A stretch of 64,000 bases of DNA from Sphingomonas sp. (lineage in GTDB: Bacteria > Pseudomonadota > Alphaproteobacteria > Sphingomonadales > Sphingomonadaceae), in assembly GCF_019635515.1 (NCBI RefSeq), contig NZ_JAHBZI010000001.1, positions 992,001 through 1,056,000 of the forward strand, given 5' to 3'. This document shows positions 33,830 to 43,660 of this stretch, piece by piece (position 1 is the stretch's first letter; every line of letters starts with the position of its first letter). The notes under the pieces were generated by a model. It did not search any database, was not told the origin of the DNA, and saw only the letters and a program-made list of their open reading frames with translations. Position numbers and translations under genes: made by a program.

Positions 33830-34141
33830 ATGATCCTGAGCAGCCTGATCGCCCTTGCCTTGGCGCCCGCCCAGGCGACCTGCGTCCGCTCGCCGCAGGA
33901 CGGCCATACCGGCGCGGCGCGGCTGTCCTGGTACATCAACGACGAGGCGGTCACGGTCGATCGCAAGAAGTTCGTGAAATACGGCTTGCCCCGCGTCCTG
34001 GAGCCGGGCGATGTCGATCTGCACGCGCCCTACGGGAACGGGTATTTCTACCGCGAGAAGGGCACGCACATGCCCGACCTGCTGTATCTGCTGATCGACC
34101 TGAAAGACTGCGAATTCCAGCCCTATCAGGTCGCGCAATGA
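33830..34141 (+). CDS. Small secreted protein, unknown
   Basis: The 103-residue protein has a short signal peptide (MILSSLIALALAPAQA) and two Cys (CVRSPQ and DCEF) that could form a disulfide in the periplasm. It overlaps the following gene by 4 bp; the two share size, signal, terminal Cys and the VxxxKF/TKFG...P layout, so they look like distant paralogues. Confidence 0.72.
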   Translation: MILSSLIALALAPAQATCVRSPQDGHTGAARLSWYINDEAVTVDRKKFVKYGLPRVLEPGDVDLHAPYGNGYFYREKGTHMPDLLYLLIDLKDCEFQPYQVAQ

Positions 34142-34503
34142 TCCTCATCGGGGCAGTGATCCTGCCCGCGGCGCTGCTGTCCGCTTCGCCGCAGGCGCAG
34201 CCATGCGGCTATGATCGCGCGCAGCACAAGATCACGGGGGGCCAGGCGACGCCGGACGCGCAGATGTCCGCCAAGCCCGCCTGGTTCGCCAGCGGCGAGG
34301 TGCGGCTGGGCGGCGTCACCTATACGAAGTTCGGCGCCCCCATGCAGATGTCTCCGTTCGAGACCGATGCCTTCCAGGCCGTCGATGAGAAGGGCGGCGT
34401 GCCGGTCTTCATGATGGTCGTCGACGGCGAACGCGACGACTCGGTCGTCTATGCGATGGTCAGTTCGGCGGAGTGCAGCTTCCAGCGCTTCGGCAAGCCC
34501 TGA
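34138..34503 (+). CDS. Small secreted protein, paralogue of preceding
   Basis: The 121-residue protein starts with a signal peptide (MILIGAVILPAALLSASPQA) and again has one Cys near the N terminus (PCGYD) and one near the C terminus (AECSF). No family is recognised. The stop abuts the convergent purL stop at 34504. Confidence 0.72.
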   Translation: MILIGAVILPAALLSASPQAQPCGYDRAQHKITGGQATPDAQMSAKPAWFASGEVRLGGVTYTKFGAPMQMSPFETDAFQAVDEKGGVPVFMMVVDGERDDSVVYAMVSSAECSFQRFGKP

Positions 34504-36723
34504 TCAGGCGAGCGCGGCGTCTTCCTCCATCAGCGCGGGGAAGAAGCCTTCGTGCGCCGCGCGGAGTTCGTCGAGGCTGACGCAGTGATCGCCTTGCTCG
34601 AGCTCGAAGATCAGCCGGTCCTTGATCGTGCGGCCGATCGGATCGGCGGCGAGGCCGGCCTTGTCGGCGGCGACGAGGAAGTCGGCCAGCGCCTCGTCCT
34701 TGACCGTGACGACGTACAGCCCCTGATCCTCGCCGAAGAACGATCCCGCCACGCCGAACGGCTGCGGTGCATCGATGATCGCGCCGATCCCCGACGCCAG
34801 CGCCATCTCGGCGATCGCGACCGCGAGACCGCCGTCGGACACGTCATGACAGGCGGTGATCGCGCCGGTGCAGATGCCCGAGCGCACGAACGCGCCGGTG
34901 CGGCGCTCGGCCATCAGATCGACCGGCGGGGGAGGGCCTTCCTCGCGGCCATGGATTTCGCGCAGCCAGATCGACTGACCGAGATGGCCGGAGCGCTCGC
35001 CCAGCGCGATGATGATGTCGCCGGTGCCCTTGAAGGCGATGGTGCAGCTCTTCGACCAGTCCTTGAGCAGCCCGACCCCGCCGATCGCGGGAGTGGGAAG
35101 GATCGCCGATCCGCCGCCGGTCGCCTTGCTTTCATTGTAGAGCGAGACGTTGCCCGAGACGATCGGGAAGTCGAGCGCGCGGCACGCCGCCGACATGCCT
35201 TCGAGGCAGCCGACGATCTGGCCCATAATTTCGGGGCGCTGCGGGTTGGCGAAGTTGAGGCAGTTGGTCACCGCCAGCGGTGTCGCGCCGACCGCGCACA
35301 GGTTGCGCCAGGCTTCGACGATCGCCTGCTTGCCGCCTTCGACCGGGTCGGCGAAGCAATAGCGCGGGGTGCAGTCGGTGGTGATCGCCAAGCCCTTCTG
35401 GGTGCCATGGACGCGGACCACCGCGGCGTCGCCACCGGGGCGCTGGACGGTATCGCCGCCGACCTGGCAATCATATTGCTCCCAGATCCAGCGGCGCGAG
35501 GCGATGTCGGGCGAGCCCATCAGCTTGAGCAGGTCCGCCGCCACGTCCGTGCTTTCGGGCACATCGGTCAACTCGGCCGGCCTGGGCGTCGGCACGTGCG
35601 GGCGGTCGTAGAGCGGCGCTTCGTCCGCCAGCGGCGCCAGCGGAATATCGGCGACGGTTTCGCCCTTCCACTTGAGCACCATATGCCCGGTGTCGGTAAC
35701 CGTGCCGATCACCGCGAAGTCGAGCTCCCACTTCTTGAAGATCGCCTCGGCAAACGCCTCGCGGCCGGGCTTGAGGACCATGAGCATCCGCTCCTGGCTC
35801 TCGCTCAGCATCATCTCGTACGGCGTCATGCCGGTCTCGCGCTGAGGAACATCGTCCATGATCAGCTCGATGCCGACGCCGCCCTTGCTTGCCATCTCGA
35901 CCGAGGATGAGGTCAGCCCCGCCGCGCCCATGTCCTGGATCGCGACGATCGCGTCGCTGGCCATCAGCTCCAGGCATGCTTCGATCAGCAATTTCTCGGT
36001 GAACGGATCGCCGACCTGCACCGTAGGCCGCTTCTCTTCCGAATCCTCGCCGAAATCCGCCGACGCCATCGTGGCGCCATGGATGCCGTCGCGCCCGGTC
36101 TTGGAGCCGACATAGACGATCGGATTGCCCACGCCCGAGGCCGCCGAATAGAAGATCTTGTCCTGATCGGCGACGCCCACGGTCATCGCGTTGACCAGGA
36201 TGTTGCCGTCATAGGCGGGGTGGAAATTGACCTCGCCCCCCACGGTCGGCACGCCGACGCAATTGCCGTATCCGCCAATGCCGTGGACGACGCCCGCGAT
36301 CAGGTGGCGCATCTTGGGATGATCGGGCCGCCCGAAACGCAGAGCGTTGAGGTTGGCGACGGGCCGCGCGCCCATCGTGAACACATCGCGGAGAATGCCG
36401 CCCACGCCCGTCGCCGCGCCCTGATAGGGCTCGATATACGAAGGGTGATTGTGGCTCTCCATCTTGAAGATCGCCGCCTGCCCGTCGCCGATGTCGATCA
36501 CCCCGGCGTTCTCGCCTGGCCCGCAGATCACATGGGGGGCCTCGGTCGGCAGCTTTTTCAAATGGATACGCGAGCTTTTATAGCTGCAATGCTCGGACCA
36601 CATCACGCTGAAGATGCCCAGCTCGGTCAGGTTCGGCGCACGCCCCATCGCGTGTAGGACGCGTTCATATTCCTGCGGGGACAGGCCGTGCTCGGCGACG
36701 ATCTCGGGGGTGATTCCGCTCAT
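34504..36723 (-). CDS. purL: Phosphoribosylformylglycinamidine synthase subunit PurL
   Basis: The 739-residue small-type PurL makes FGAM from FGAR, ATP and ammonia supplied by PurQ, with PurS as third subunit. It has tandem AIRS-like halves: [18 protein letters not shown] near residue 40 with the ATP-site His, [34 protein letters not shown] near 90, GGEVNFHP, and [14 protein letters not shown] near 520. The chosen start [16 protein letters not shown] replaces a longer frame beginning at 36747. purQ and purS are not adjacent here. Confidence 0.97.
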   Translation of the reverse strand: MSGITPEIVAEHGLSPQEYERVLHAMGRAPNLTELGIFSVMWSEHCSYKSSRIHLKKLPTEAPHVICGPGENAGVIDIGDGQAAIFKMESHNHPSYIEPYQGAATGVGGILRDVFTMGARPVANLNALRFGRPDHPKMRHLIAGVVHGIGGYGNCVGVPTVGGEVNFHPAYDGNILVNAMTVGVADQDKIFYSAASGVGNPIVYVGSKTGRDGIHGATMASADFGEDSEEKRPTVQVGDPFTEKLLIEACLELMASDAIVAIQDMGAAGLTSSSVEMASKGGVGIELIMDDVPQRETGMTPYEMMLSESQERMLMVLKPGREAFAEAIFKKWELDFAVIGTVTDTGHMVLKWKGETVADIPLAPLADEAPLYDRPHVPTPRPAELTDVPESTDVAADLLKLMGSPDIASRRWIWEQYDCQVGGDTVQRPGGDAAVVRVHGTQKGLAITTDCTPRYCFADPVEGGKQAIVEAWRNLCAVGATPLAVTNCLNFANPQRPEIMGQIVGCLEGMSAACRALDFPIVSGNVSLYNESKATGGGSAILPTPAIGGVGLLKDWSKSCTIAFKGTGDIIIALGERSGHLGQSIWLREIHGREEGPPPPVDLMAERRTGAFVRSGICTGAITACHDVSDGGLAVAIAEMALASGIGAIIDAPQPFGVAGSFFGEDQGLYVVTVKDEALADFLVAADKAGLAADPIGRTIKDRLIFELEQGDHCVSLDELRAAHEGFFPALMEEDAALA

Positions 36724-36823
36724 GAGCGCAGCCCATAGCGGGGGCAACGCGGCGCGTCATCACCCGAGCGTGACTTGATGCGGCGAGCCCCGATTTTCCG
36801 CGTTGCCGCAGCTACCGGCTGGC

Positions 36824-37249
36824 TTATTCGAGATTGATGTTGAGCTCGCCCGAATACCAGCGCGCCTGGTTGTCGTTGACCGGAGCGAACTCGCCGTTGC
36901 GCGAGCGCATGAACACCGTGTAGCCGACCAGCTGCTCGATCTGGCGGCAGCCGATATCGGATACGAGGATGCGCGAGAAGCTGCCATCCGCCTCGATCTT
37001 CACGGCATAGGGCACGGTGATATCGAAGTGCCTGGCCTGCTGGCCGGGAAACCTGCATTTGCGCGTGCTCAACGTATCTTCGACAAGCAGCGACAGCGCG
37101 GCATAATCGGTATGATCCACCCGGGACGCGAGCCGCGGGAATTTGCCCCATGGTGCCTTGCCCACATCGATGGTGATCTTGTCGCTATTGTCCTGCGCCA
37201 TCGCGGGGGTCGCCAGGACCGCTAGAGCGGCCGCCAACACGATCTTCAT
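36824..37249 (-). CDS. Secreted protein, unknown
   Basis: The 141-residue protein has a clear signal peptide (MKIVLAAALAVLATPAMAQ) and a body with VPYAVKIEADGSFSRILVSDIGCRQIEQLVG, which vaguely recalls TonB C-terminal-type folds, but the match is too weak to call. Stands alone downstream of purL on the same strand. Confidence 0.75.
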   Translation of the reverse strand: MKIVLAAALAVLATPAMAQDNSDKITIDVGKAPWGKFPRLASRVDHTDYAALSLLVEDTLSTRKCRFPGQQARHFDITVPYAVKIEADGSFSRILVSDIGCRQIEQLVGYTVFMRSRNGEFAPVNDNQARWYSGELNINLE

Positions 37250-37411
37250 ATACCTCTCCCAACCGGCGGACTTTGATACCCAAGCCTAGCAAAGTTTCGT
37301 ATCGCGGCAAGCACATGGCGCGCTGCCGGCGAGTATCGCGCCTGTCCTGTGCTGCGCGATACGCGTTTTCCACTGCCTTCTGGCATGATATCGTCCGCTA
37401 AGGAGGCATGG

Positions 37412-38149
37412 ATGGGCATATTCGAACGTCTTTTCAGATCGAAATTCATGCCGGCCGATGGCGGCTATCTCTACCGTGTTCAGGAGGTGGACTATTGGTT
37501 TGATGCCGAACGCATCGAGCAATTCGTCGCCAAATGGCGCCAGCATTGGAACCCCATCGCGCTGGCAATGTATCTCCTGCTTGGTGTGGCGCTTCCCGCC
37601 TATCTCTACTTCCAGGAATATTGGGGAATGGCGTTCGTTATCGGCACGATCGCTGGAATCGTGATGGCGGTAAACCTCATCCACCCGCTCCGTGAGCCGG
37701 TGGAGGCGACACGGGACATGTTCGGATACGAGAAGCAACGGCCGTTCGTCGCGACCACCGGCGCGGATGTGATCATCGCCTTTGCTGGCTTCCTGGTGAT
37801 CGTCGTAGGGGCATGGTTTCTTCAAAGGCCAGGCACACCCTGGTTCGATTCATCGAACATGTTGGTGATTTTTTGGGTGATTAATCTGGGATGCGCCTCG
37901 GGTCTGGAGTTTGTGCTTTGGTGGCGCGAGCGCCGCGGCACGGTATGGCCGCTCGCGGCCGGCGAGAAGTACCGTGTCCAACTGCGCGGATTCTATGTGG
38001 TCCTGCCGGTCCTCGCCATCATGGTCTGGCTGTCACCGGCCAGCGGTTGGCTGGATCGCGCCTTTCCATTGATGATGCTGGGCATCCTGATCGCGATCGA
38101 CGTCTGGGGCTGGCTGAAGAAGCGGATCGAGAAACAAGCGGCGCCCTGA
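37412..38149 (+). CDS. Polytopic membrane protein, unknown
   Basis: AGGAGG at 37401-37406 selects ATG 37412 (MGIFERLFRSKFMPADGGYLYRV), giving 245 residues. Six hydrophobic helices follow a 45-residue cytoplasmic head. No family is recognised. It has lower codon regularity than its neighbours but high GC. Confidence 0.75.
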   Translation: MGIFERLFRSKFMPADGGYLYRVQEVDYWFDAERIEQFVAKWRQHWNPIALAMYLLLGVALPAYLYFQEYWGMAFVIGTIAGIVMAVNLIHPLREPVEATRDMFGYEKQRPFVATTGADVIIAFAGFLVIVVGAWFLQRPGTPWFDSSNMLVIFWVINLGCASGLEFVLWWRERRGTVWPLAAGEKYRVQLRGFYVVLPVLAIMVWLSPASGWLDRAFPLMMLGILIAIDVWGWLKKRIEKQAAP

Positions 38150-38160
38150 TCCGCGCCAGC

Positions 38161-38496
38161 CTAGAGTATCTCCCGCACGCTCTCCGGTGGCCGCCCCATC
38201 CGCACGCCCTTTTCGGTCTCGACCAGCGGCCGCTCGATCAGGATCGGATCGGCGGCCATCGCCGCCAGGATCGCCGCGTCATCGGCGCCGGTCAGGCCCT
38301 TCGCGCCCGGTTCGCTTTTGCGCAGCACCTGCGCGGGCGAAAGCCCGCCCCGCGCGAACACGCGCGCCAGCTCGTCCGCGTCCGGCGGTGTCCTGAGATA
38401 TTCGACGATCTCCACCTCGGCCCCGGCATCCTGCAGGATCGCCAGCGTCTCGCGCGATTTGGAGCAGCGCGGATTGTGCCAGATCCGGGCTTTCAC
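38161..38496 (-). CDS. arsC: Arsenate reductase (glutaredoxin) ArsC
   Basis: GTG 38494-38496 overlaps the accC stop (GTGA) and gives 111 residues, the normal length. The catalytic Cys is C11 in [12 protein letters not shown], and [19 protein letters not shown] carries the substrate-binding Arg positions. It reduces arsenate to arsenite with glutaredoxin. No ars operon genes adjoin; coupling to accC is unusual but seems only positional. Confidence 0.9.
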   Translation of the reverse strand: MKARIWHNPRCSKSRETLAILQDAGAEVEIVEYLRTPPDADELARVFARGGLSPAQVLRKSEPGAKGLTGADDAAILAAMAADPILIERPLVETEKGVRMGRPPESVREIL

Positions 38497-39854
38497 GCCT
38501 CTGCCGCGTCCTGGCGCGCCAGCCACTCTTCCAGCCACTTGATCGTATAGTCGCCGCTCTGGAATTCGGGATCCTCGATCAGCGCCTGATGCAGTGGGAT
38601 CGTCGTCTTCATTCCGTCGATCACGAATTCCTCCAGCGCGCGCCGCAGGCGCCGGATCGCGCCCTGGCGGGTCGTGCCATAGACGATCAGCTTGGCGATC
38701 ATGCTGTCGTAATAGGGTGGCACCTTGTAGCCGGCATAGAGCCCGCTATCGACGCGGACGTTCATCCCGCCCGGCGCGTGATAGCCCTTCACCAGCCCCG
38801 GCGACGGCGCGAAGGTGCGCGGGTCTTCGGCGTTGATGCGGCATTCGATGGCATGGCCGCGGAAATGCACGTCTTCCTGCCGCAGCGTCAGGCCATGCCC
38901 CTCCGCGACGCGGATCTGCTCGCGGACGAGGTCGAGCCCAGTGATCGCCTCGGTCACCGGATGCTCGACCTGCAGGCGGGTGTTCATCTCGATGAAGTAG
39001 AATTCGCCGTCTTCCCACAGGAACTCGATCGTGCCCGCGCCGCGATAGCCCATATCGGCCATCGCCCTGGCGCAGATCCCGCCGATGCGGTCGCGCTCTT
39101 CGGGCTTGAGGACCGGGGAGGGGGCCTCTTCCAGCACCTTCTGGTGGCGGCGCTGGAGCGAGCAGTCGCGCTCGCCGAGATGGATGGCATTGCCCGCGCC
39201 ATCGCCGAACACCTGGATTTCGATATGGCGCGGATTGCCGAGATATTTTTCGAGATAGACGGTGGCGTCGCCGAACGCCGCCTTGGCCTCGCTGCCCGCC
39301 TGCAGCATCTGCGCTTCGAGCTCGGCGGGGTTGGTCACGACCTTCATGCCGCGTCCGCCGCCGCCCGATGCGGCCTTGATGATCACCGGATAGCCGGCCT
39401 CCTCGGCGATCGCCTTGGCCTCTTCCACATCGCTGATCGCGCCGTCCGAGCCGGGGACCAGCGGCAGCCCCAGCGCGCCGGCGGTCCGCTTGGCCTGGAT
39501 CTTGTCGCCCATGGTAACGATATGCTCGGGCTTGGGCCCGACGAAGATGATCCCGTGCGCCTCGACGATCTCGGCGAACTTGGCGTTCTCCGAGAGGAAG
39601 CCATAGCCCGGATGGATCGCGTCGGCGCCGCTGATCTCGGCGGCGGCGATGATCCGGGGAATGTTGAGATAGCTCTCGGCGGCCGCCGGCGGCCCGATGC
39701 AGATCGCCTCGTCGGCCAGCCGCACATGCATCGCGTCGCTGTCGGCGGTCGAATGCACCGCGACGGTCCTGATGCCCATCTCATGACAGGCGCGGTGGAT
39801 GCGCAGCGCGATCTCGCCGCGATTGGCGATCAGGAGCTTCTTGATCTCCGGCAT
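38493..39854 (-). CDS. accC: Acetyl-CoA carboxylase biotin carboxylase subunit
   Basis: The 453-residue ATP-grasp enzyme carboxylates the biotin on AccB. Features are [15 protein letters not shown] at the N terminus, the glycine-rich ATP loop [14 protein letters not shown] near 160, [30 protein letters not shown] near 290 and the biotin carboxylase C domain. The start MPEIKKLL at 39854 lies one base from the accB stop; the longer frame to 39932 only reads through accB. accB-accC is the standard bacterial operon. Confidence 0.97.
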   Translation of the reverse strand: MPEIKKLLIANRGEIALRIHRACHEMGIRTVAVHSTADSDAMHVRLADEAICIGPPAAAESYLNIPRIIAAAEISGADAIHPGYGFLSENAKFAEIVEAHGIIFVGPKPEHIVTMGDKIQAKRTAGALGLPLVPGSDGAISDVEEAKAIAEEAGYPVIIKAASGGGGRGMKVVTNPAELEAQMLQAGSEAKAAFGDATVYLEKYLGNPRHIEIQVFGDGAGNAIHLGERDCSLQRRHQKVLEEAPSPVLKPEERDRIGGICARAMADMGYRGAGTIEFLWEDGEFYFIEMNTRLQVEHPVTEAITGLDLVREQIRVAEGHGLTLRQEDVHFRGHAIECRINAEDPRTFAPSPGLVKGYHAPGGMNVRVDSGLYAGYKVPPYYDSMIAKLIVYGTTRQGAIRRLRRALEEFVIDGMKTTIPLHQALIEDPEFQSGDYTIKWLEEWLARQDAAEA

Positions 39855-39855
39855 G

Positions 39856-40344
39856 CTACTCGACGACCACCAGCGGCTGGTCGAACTCGACCGGCTGGCC
39901 GTTCTCGACGAGCACCGCCTGCACCGTCCCACCGCTGGTGGCGTGGATCGGGTTCATCACCTTCATCGCCTCGATGATCAGCAGCGTGTCGCCCGCGGCG
40001 ACCTTGTCGCCGACCTGGACGAAGTTCTTGGCTTCGGGATTGGGCGCCAGATACACGGTACCGACCATCGGCGACTTGACCGCGTTGAAGGAGGCCGGCG
40101 CGGCCTCGCTGGCGGGTGCGGTGGCGGCGGCCGCCGGAGCGGCCGCTGCGGCAGGCGCGGGCGCATAGGCCGGCGCCTGCATCATCGCCGGCGCGGCCTG
40201 CACGGTGCGTGCGACGCGCACCTTGCGATCGCCGTCCTCGACTTCGATTTCGGTGAGGTTGGTATCGTCCAGCACGGCGGCGAGCTGGCGCACGAGATCG
40301 ATGTCTACGTGCATCGCCCCCGCCTTGTCGTTCTTTTCGGCCAT
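39856..40344 (-). CDS. accB: Biotin carboxyl carrier protein of acetyl-CoA carboxylase
   Basis: The 162-residue protein has an N-terminal acidic domain, an Ala/Pro linker (about 50-85) and the biotinyl domain with the biotinylated Lys128 in [10 protein letters not shown]. It carries CO2 between AccC and the carboxyltransferase in fatty-acid synthesis. Directly followed by accC. Confidence 0.97.
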   Translation of the reverse strand: MAEKNDKAGAMHVDIDLVRQLAAVLDDTNLTEIEVEDGDRKVRVARTVQAAPAMMQAPAYAPAPAAAAAPAAAATAPASEAAPASFNAVKSPMVGTVYLAPNPEAKNFVQVGDKVAAGDTLLIIEAMKVMNPIHATSGGTVQAVLVENGQPVEFDQPLVVVE

Positions 40345-40377
40345 TTGACTCTTCTTCCGATGAAAGCGCGCGCTCTG

Positions 40378-40812
40378 TCAGAGTCGCGCGGCGGCTTCAA
40401 GCGCAAGCATGTACGAAAGCGCGCCGAACCCTGAGATGGTTCCGCGCGCGGCACGACCAACAAAGCTCTCGTGGCGGAATTCCTCGCGCGTGAGCGGGTT
40501 GGAAAGATGGACCTCGATCACTGGCGTCCGAATCGACTTCATCGCGTCGTACAGCGCCAGGCTGGTATGGGTGAAAGCGCCGGCATTGAGCAGCACCGCC
40601 CTGGCGCCGCGCGCCTGCGCTTCGTGCAGCCAATCGACCAGATGCCCCTCGTGATTCGATTGGCGCATGTCGATGGTCAGATCGAGTTCGCGGGCGCGGT
40701 CTTCCAATTGCCCGGCGATGTCGTCCAGCGTGTCCGAACCATAGATTTCGGGCTCGCGCGTGCCCAGCAGATTGAGGTTGGGGCCGTTGAGGACGAAGAT
40801 CGTATCGGTCAC
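40378..40812 (-). CDS. aroQ: 3-dehydroquinate dehydratase, type II
   Basis: The 144-residue enzyme is the dodecameric type II dehydroquinase of the shikimate pathway. It shows NGPNLNLLGTREPEIYG with the catalytic Tyr, QSNHEG, LNAGAFTHTSLAL and EVHLSNPLTREEFRHESF. It starts at GTG 40810-40812, which overlaps the stop of a small upstream membrane-protein frame. It lies upstream of accB in the same direction, a common arrangement. Confidence 0.96.
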   Translation of the reverse strand: MTDTIFVLNGPNLNLLGTREPEIYGSDTLDDIAGQLEDRARELDLTIDMRQSNHEGHLVDWLHEAQARGARAVLLNAGAFTHTSLALYDAMKSIRTPVIEVHLSNPLTREEFRHESFVGRAARGTISGFGALSYMLALEAAARL

Positions 40813-40979
40813 TGCGAATCTTTCGATCGGCGGGAAAACATGTGGCGGGCGTCCGTGCGCAATTGCCTACGCGCTGGTCTGGGATCCATCAACCGGGTGC
40901 GCCGAAGCCAGCCGCCTAGCAGCGCCGGCCCCACGATACATGCCGCGAACAACGCCACAAGGGCGGCAGTGGCAATCAT
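40809..40979 (-). CDS. 56-residue single-helix membrane protein coupled to aroQ
   Basis: From ATG 40977-40979 the frame reads MIATAALVALFAACIVGPALLGGWLRR, one membrane helix, then a basic tail. Its TGA (40809-40811) overlaps the aroQ GTG (GTGA), which argues for real coupled translation. GGAA lies about 5 bp and AAGGAG about 17 bp upstream of the start. Function unknown. Confidence 0.55.
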   Translation of the reverse strand: MIATAALVALFAACIVGPALLGGWLRRTRLMDPRPARRQLRTDARHMFSRRSKDSQ

Positions 40980-41042
40980 GTTTTCCAGGCACAGCTCCTT
41001 TCGGGTGGCGCTATCGATTACGTCCCTATATCGCGATTTGCC

Positions 41043-41270
41043 ATGAATACCATGCACACCGACGGCACCGTCTCGATCCGCGTCAATGGCGAGCACAAGC
41101 GCGTCGCCGCCGGGCTGACCATTGCGGGTCTTGCCGAGGAGCTGGGACTTGTTCCCGCCAAGCTCGCGGTGGAGCGCAATCTCGAAGTCGTGCCGCGCTC
41201 GACGCTCGATCGGGTGCTGGTCGAGGATGGCGACGAACTGGAGATCGTCCACTTCGTCGGCGGCGGCTGA
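41043..41270 (+). CDS. thiS: Sulfur carrier protein ThiS
   Basis: The 75-residue ubiquitin-like protein ends in VGGG; the C-terminal Gly is adenylated and thiocarboxylated to deliver sulfur to the thiazole of thiamine. [24 protein letters not shown] and [12 protein letters not shown] match the family. Followed after 97 bp by thiG; the gap carries a repeat hairpin. No TPP riboswitch is visible upstream. Confidence 0.93.
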   Translation: MNTMHTDGTVSIRVNGEHKRVAAGLTIAGLAEELGLVPAKLAVERNLEVVPRSTLDRVLVEDGDELEIVHFVGGG

Positions 41271-41277
41271 CGCACTT

Positions 41278-41301
41278 GGGCTCCTGCGAAAGCAGGAGCC
41301 C
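41278..41301. repeat. Sphingomonad-type intergenic palindrome between thiS and thiG
   Basis: Two 10-bp arms (GGGCTCCTGC / GCAGGAGCCC) close over a GAAA loop. A second, related half-element (CCTGGATTCCTGC... at about 41334-41358) follows in inverted orientation. The same core occurs at 59837-59909. Confidence 0.85.
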
Positions 41302-41367
41302 AGGATTATTTCGCGGGCCGCCGATTGCCTGGCCCTGGATTCCTGCTTCCGCGGGAACACGAGAAGA

Positions 41368-42174
41368 ATGGACGCACCAATGAATATCGCTGCCCCCGTG
41401 ACGATCGACGACACCTGGACCGTCGCCGGCAAGACCTTCCGCTCGCGGCTGATCGTCGGCACCGGCAAATACAAGGATTTCGAGCAGAACGCCGCCGCCG
41501 TCGCCGCATCGGGCGCCGAGATCGTCACCGTCGCCGTCCGCCGCGTCAATGTCAGCGATCCCAAGGCGCCGATGCTGACCGACTATATCGATCCGAAGAA
41601 GATCACCTATCTCCCCAACACCGCCGGCTGTTTCGATGCCGAAAGCGCGATCCGTACGCTGCGCCTCGCCCGCGAGGCCGGCGGCTGGGATCTGGTCAAG
41701 CTCGAAGTGCTGGGCGAGGCCCGCACCCTCTATCCCGACATGGTCGAGACCCTGCGCGCGACCGAAATCCTCGCCAAGGAAGGCTTCAAGCCGATGGTCT
41801 ATTGCGTCGACGATCCCATCGCCGCCAGGCGGCTGGAGGATGCCGGGGCCGTCGCGATCATGCCGCTCGGCGCCCCGATCGGCTCCGGCCTCGGTATCCA
41901 GAACCGCGTCACGATCCGGCTCATCGTGGAGGGCGCCAAGGTCCCCGTGCTGGTCGATGCCGGCGTCGGCAGCGCCAGCGATGCGGCGGTGGCGATGGAG
42001 CTGGGCTGTGACGGCGTGCTGATGAACACTGCCATCGCCGAGGCGAAGGATCCGGTGATGATGGCGGCGGCGATGAAGGCGGCGGTGGAAGCGGGGCGCC
42101 TCAGCTACCGTGCCGGGCGGATGGGCAAGCGGATGTACGCCGATCCGAGCAGCCCGCTGGCGGGGCTGATCTAG
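41368..42174 (+). CDS. thiG: Thiazole synthase ThiG
   Basis: The 268-residue TIM-barrel enzyme forms the thiazole phosphate from DXP, ThiS thiocarboxylate and dehydroglycine. It shows [15 protein letters not shown], the Schiff-base Lys in [10 protein letters not shown], and [38 protein letters not shown] 41368 follows GAGAAGA; Met 41380 is an alternative. A long open frame continues upstream through the repeat and part of thiS but is not coding. Confidence 0.95.
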   Translation: MDAPMNIAAPVTIDDTWTVAGKTFRSRLIVGTGKYKDFEQNAAAVAASGAEIVTVAVRRVNVSDPKAPMLTDYIDPKKITYLPNTAGCFDAESAIRTLRLAREAGGWDLVKLEVLGEARTLYPDMVETLRATEILAKEGFKPMVYCVDDPIAARRLEDAGAVAIMPLGAPIGSGLGIQNRVTIRLIVEGAKVPVLVDAGVGSASDAAVAMELGCDGVLMNTAIAEAKDPVMMAAAMKAAVEAGRLSYRAGRMGKRMYADPSSPLAGLI

Positions 42175-42290
42175 CGAAGCGAACGCCGGTACACCTGCTG
42201 CCTCGTAGCACCTTGCGGACCGCGATCCGTTATCAGAGGCGCCGGCCCAGCTAGCGGCGCGCTCGTTGCGCTCGGCAGGCGCAATCGCTT

Positions 42291-42310
42291 CTTGATAATG
42301 ATTCGCAAGA
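42291..42310. promoter_or_regulatory. Fur-like box upstream of the PepSY/receptor operon
   Basis: CTTGATAATGATTCGCAAGA lies 19 bp before the start codon of the PepSY gene. GATAATGATT matches the core of the Fur consensus, and the right half matches the site upstream of bfd. Confidence 0.65.
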
Positions 42311-42328
42311 GCGTATAGCGATGCTGCA

Positions 42329-43480
42329 ATGCAGCGTTCGACGATCCGCGCTTGGTACCTCGTCCACAAATGGACGAGTCTCGTCTGCACGATATTCCTG
42401 TTGATGCTGTGCGTTACCGGCCTGCCGCTGATCTTCCATGACGAGATCGATGCGCTGACCGGTGATGCTCCGGCTTACGCCGCGGATGCGCCTGCCTCGT
42501 CCCAGGGCGGGCTCCCGCTCGATACCATGCTGGCCAAGGCGCTCGCCGCGCGGCCGGGCGAGGTGCCACTGTTCATGGCGTTCGACAACGCGTCGCCGGT
42601 GCTGACGGTCACCACCGGCCCGGCGCCCGACGCCCCGGCTAGCGCGATGACGCTGCAGCTGTTCGATCGCTCGACCGGCACGACCACCGGCGCCGTCGAT
42701 GAAAGCGGGGTGATGCATTTCATCCTCCAGCTGCATACCGATATGTTCCTGGGCCTGGGGGGAATGCTGTTCCTCGGTGCGATGGGTGTGCTGTTCGTCG
42801 TCGCGCTGGTATCCGGTACGGTTCTCTACGCCCCGTTCATGCGCAAGCTCGATTTCGGCACGCTACGTACCGGCCGCAGCAAGCGGGTGAAGTGGCTCGA
42901 CTACCACAACCTGCTCGGCATCGTCGCGCTGATGTGGATGACCGTCGTCGGCGTGACCGGCGTGATCAATGCGCTTGCGACGCCGATCATCGGCATATGG
43001 CGAATGAGCGAGCTTGCCGACATGACCAGGAGCCATGCGGATCGCGAGCCGCTGCCGCCGTCCCGCTACGGCTCGCTCGACAAGGCGATGGCCGAGGCGC
43101 GCAAGGCGCTCCCCAATGCCAATCCGCAGTTCATCGCCTTCCCCGGCGGTTCCTATAGTAGCAAGCATCATTATGCGGTGTTCTTCCAGGGAAACAGCCC
43201 GATCACTGAGCGGCTGCTGACCCCCGCCTTGATCGATGCCGAGACCGGAACGCTCACCGATGTGCGGCCGATGCCCTGGTACACCCAGGCGCTCTCGCTT
43301 TCGCAGCCGCTGCATTTTGGCGACTATGGTGGGCTGGTGCTCAAGATCCTGTGGGCGATCCTCGACATCTTCACCCTCTATGTGCTCGGCACCGGCCTGT
43401 ATCTGTGGCTGGGCAAGCGCCGCGCGCCGCTGGAGCGGCGCGTGCGCGAGGTCGAGACCGGCGGAGCCGCAGCGGCATGA
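42329..43480 (+). CDS. PepSY-associated transmembrane protein (iron-uptake type)
   Basis: The 383-residue protein begins RAWYLVHKWTSLVCTIFLLMLCVTGLPLIFHDEI, the PepSY_TM opening with its conserved HKW motif. It has four membrane helices and a large periplasmic loop. Relatives accompany TonB-dependent siderophore receptors and probably reduce or move ferric siderophore across the inner membrane. It overlaps a small membrane gene by 4 bp, then the receptor gene follows: one iron-regulated operon. Confidence 0.9.
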   Translation: MQRSTIRAWYLVHKWTSLVCTIFLLMLCVTGLPLIFHDEIDALTGDAPAYAADAPASSQGGLPLDTMLAKALAARPGEVPLFMAFDNASPVLTVTTGPAPDAPASAMTLQLFDRSTGTTTGAVDESGVMHFILQLHTDMFLGLGGMLFLGAMGVLFVVALVSGTVLYAPFMRKLDFGTLRTGRSKRVKWLDYHNLLGIVALMWMTVVGVTGVINALATPIIGIWRMSELADMTRSHADREPLPPSRYGSLDKAMAEARKALPNANPQFIAFPGGSYSSKHHYAVFFQGNSPITERLLTPALIDAETGTLTDVRPMPWYTQALSLSQPLHFGDYGGLVLKILWAILDIFTLYVLGTGLYLWLGKRRAPLERRVREVETGGAAAA

Positions 43481-43641
43481 CCCGCTCGACCTTCGCGCTT
43501 CCGGCAATCCTCGCCGCCGCCACCCTGTTCGGGCTCGTCGTCGCACTCACCGGCGATGGCCTGCGCGACGCGCTGGCGTGCTTTGCCCTGTCGTTACCGG
43601 TTGCAGCCGTCGCCTGGGCGATGCGCGGCAAGCGCACCTGA
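43477..43641 (+). CDS. 54-residue two-helix membrane protein
   Basis: It starts within the stop codon of the PepSY gene (ATGA) and encodes two hydrophobic helices with a short loop (MTRSTFALPAILAAATLFGLVVAL...LACFALSLPVAAVAWAM). Small proteins of this type recur between PepSY and receptor genes. Precise role unknown. Confidence 0.75.
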   Translation: MTRSTFALPAILAAATLFGLVVALTGDGLRDALACFALSLPVAAVAWAMRGKRT

Positions 43642-43660
43642 TTTCACATCGAAAGGCTTA

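Noticed and set aside
34552-35910. 452-codon plus-strand frame inside purL
   Set aside because: It is a shadow of purL, which has all family signatures on the other strand.
40813-41042. Possible TPP riboswitch before thiS
   Set aside because: The conserved CTGAGA and ACCTGATCTGG-type elements are absent; most of the region is taken by a small opposite-strand membrane-protein frame.
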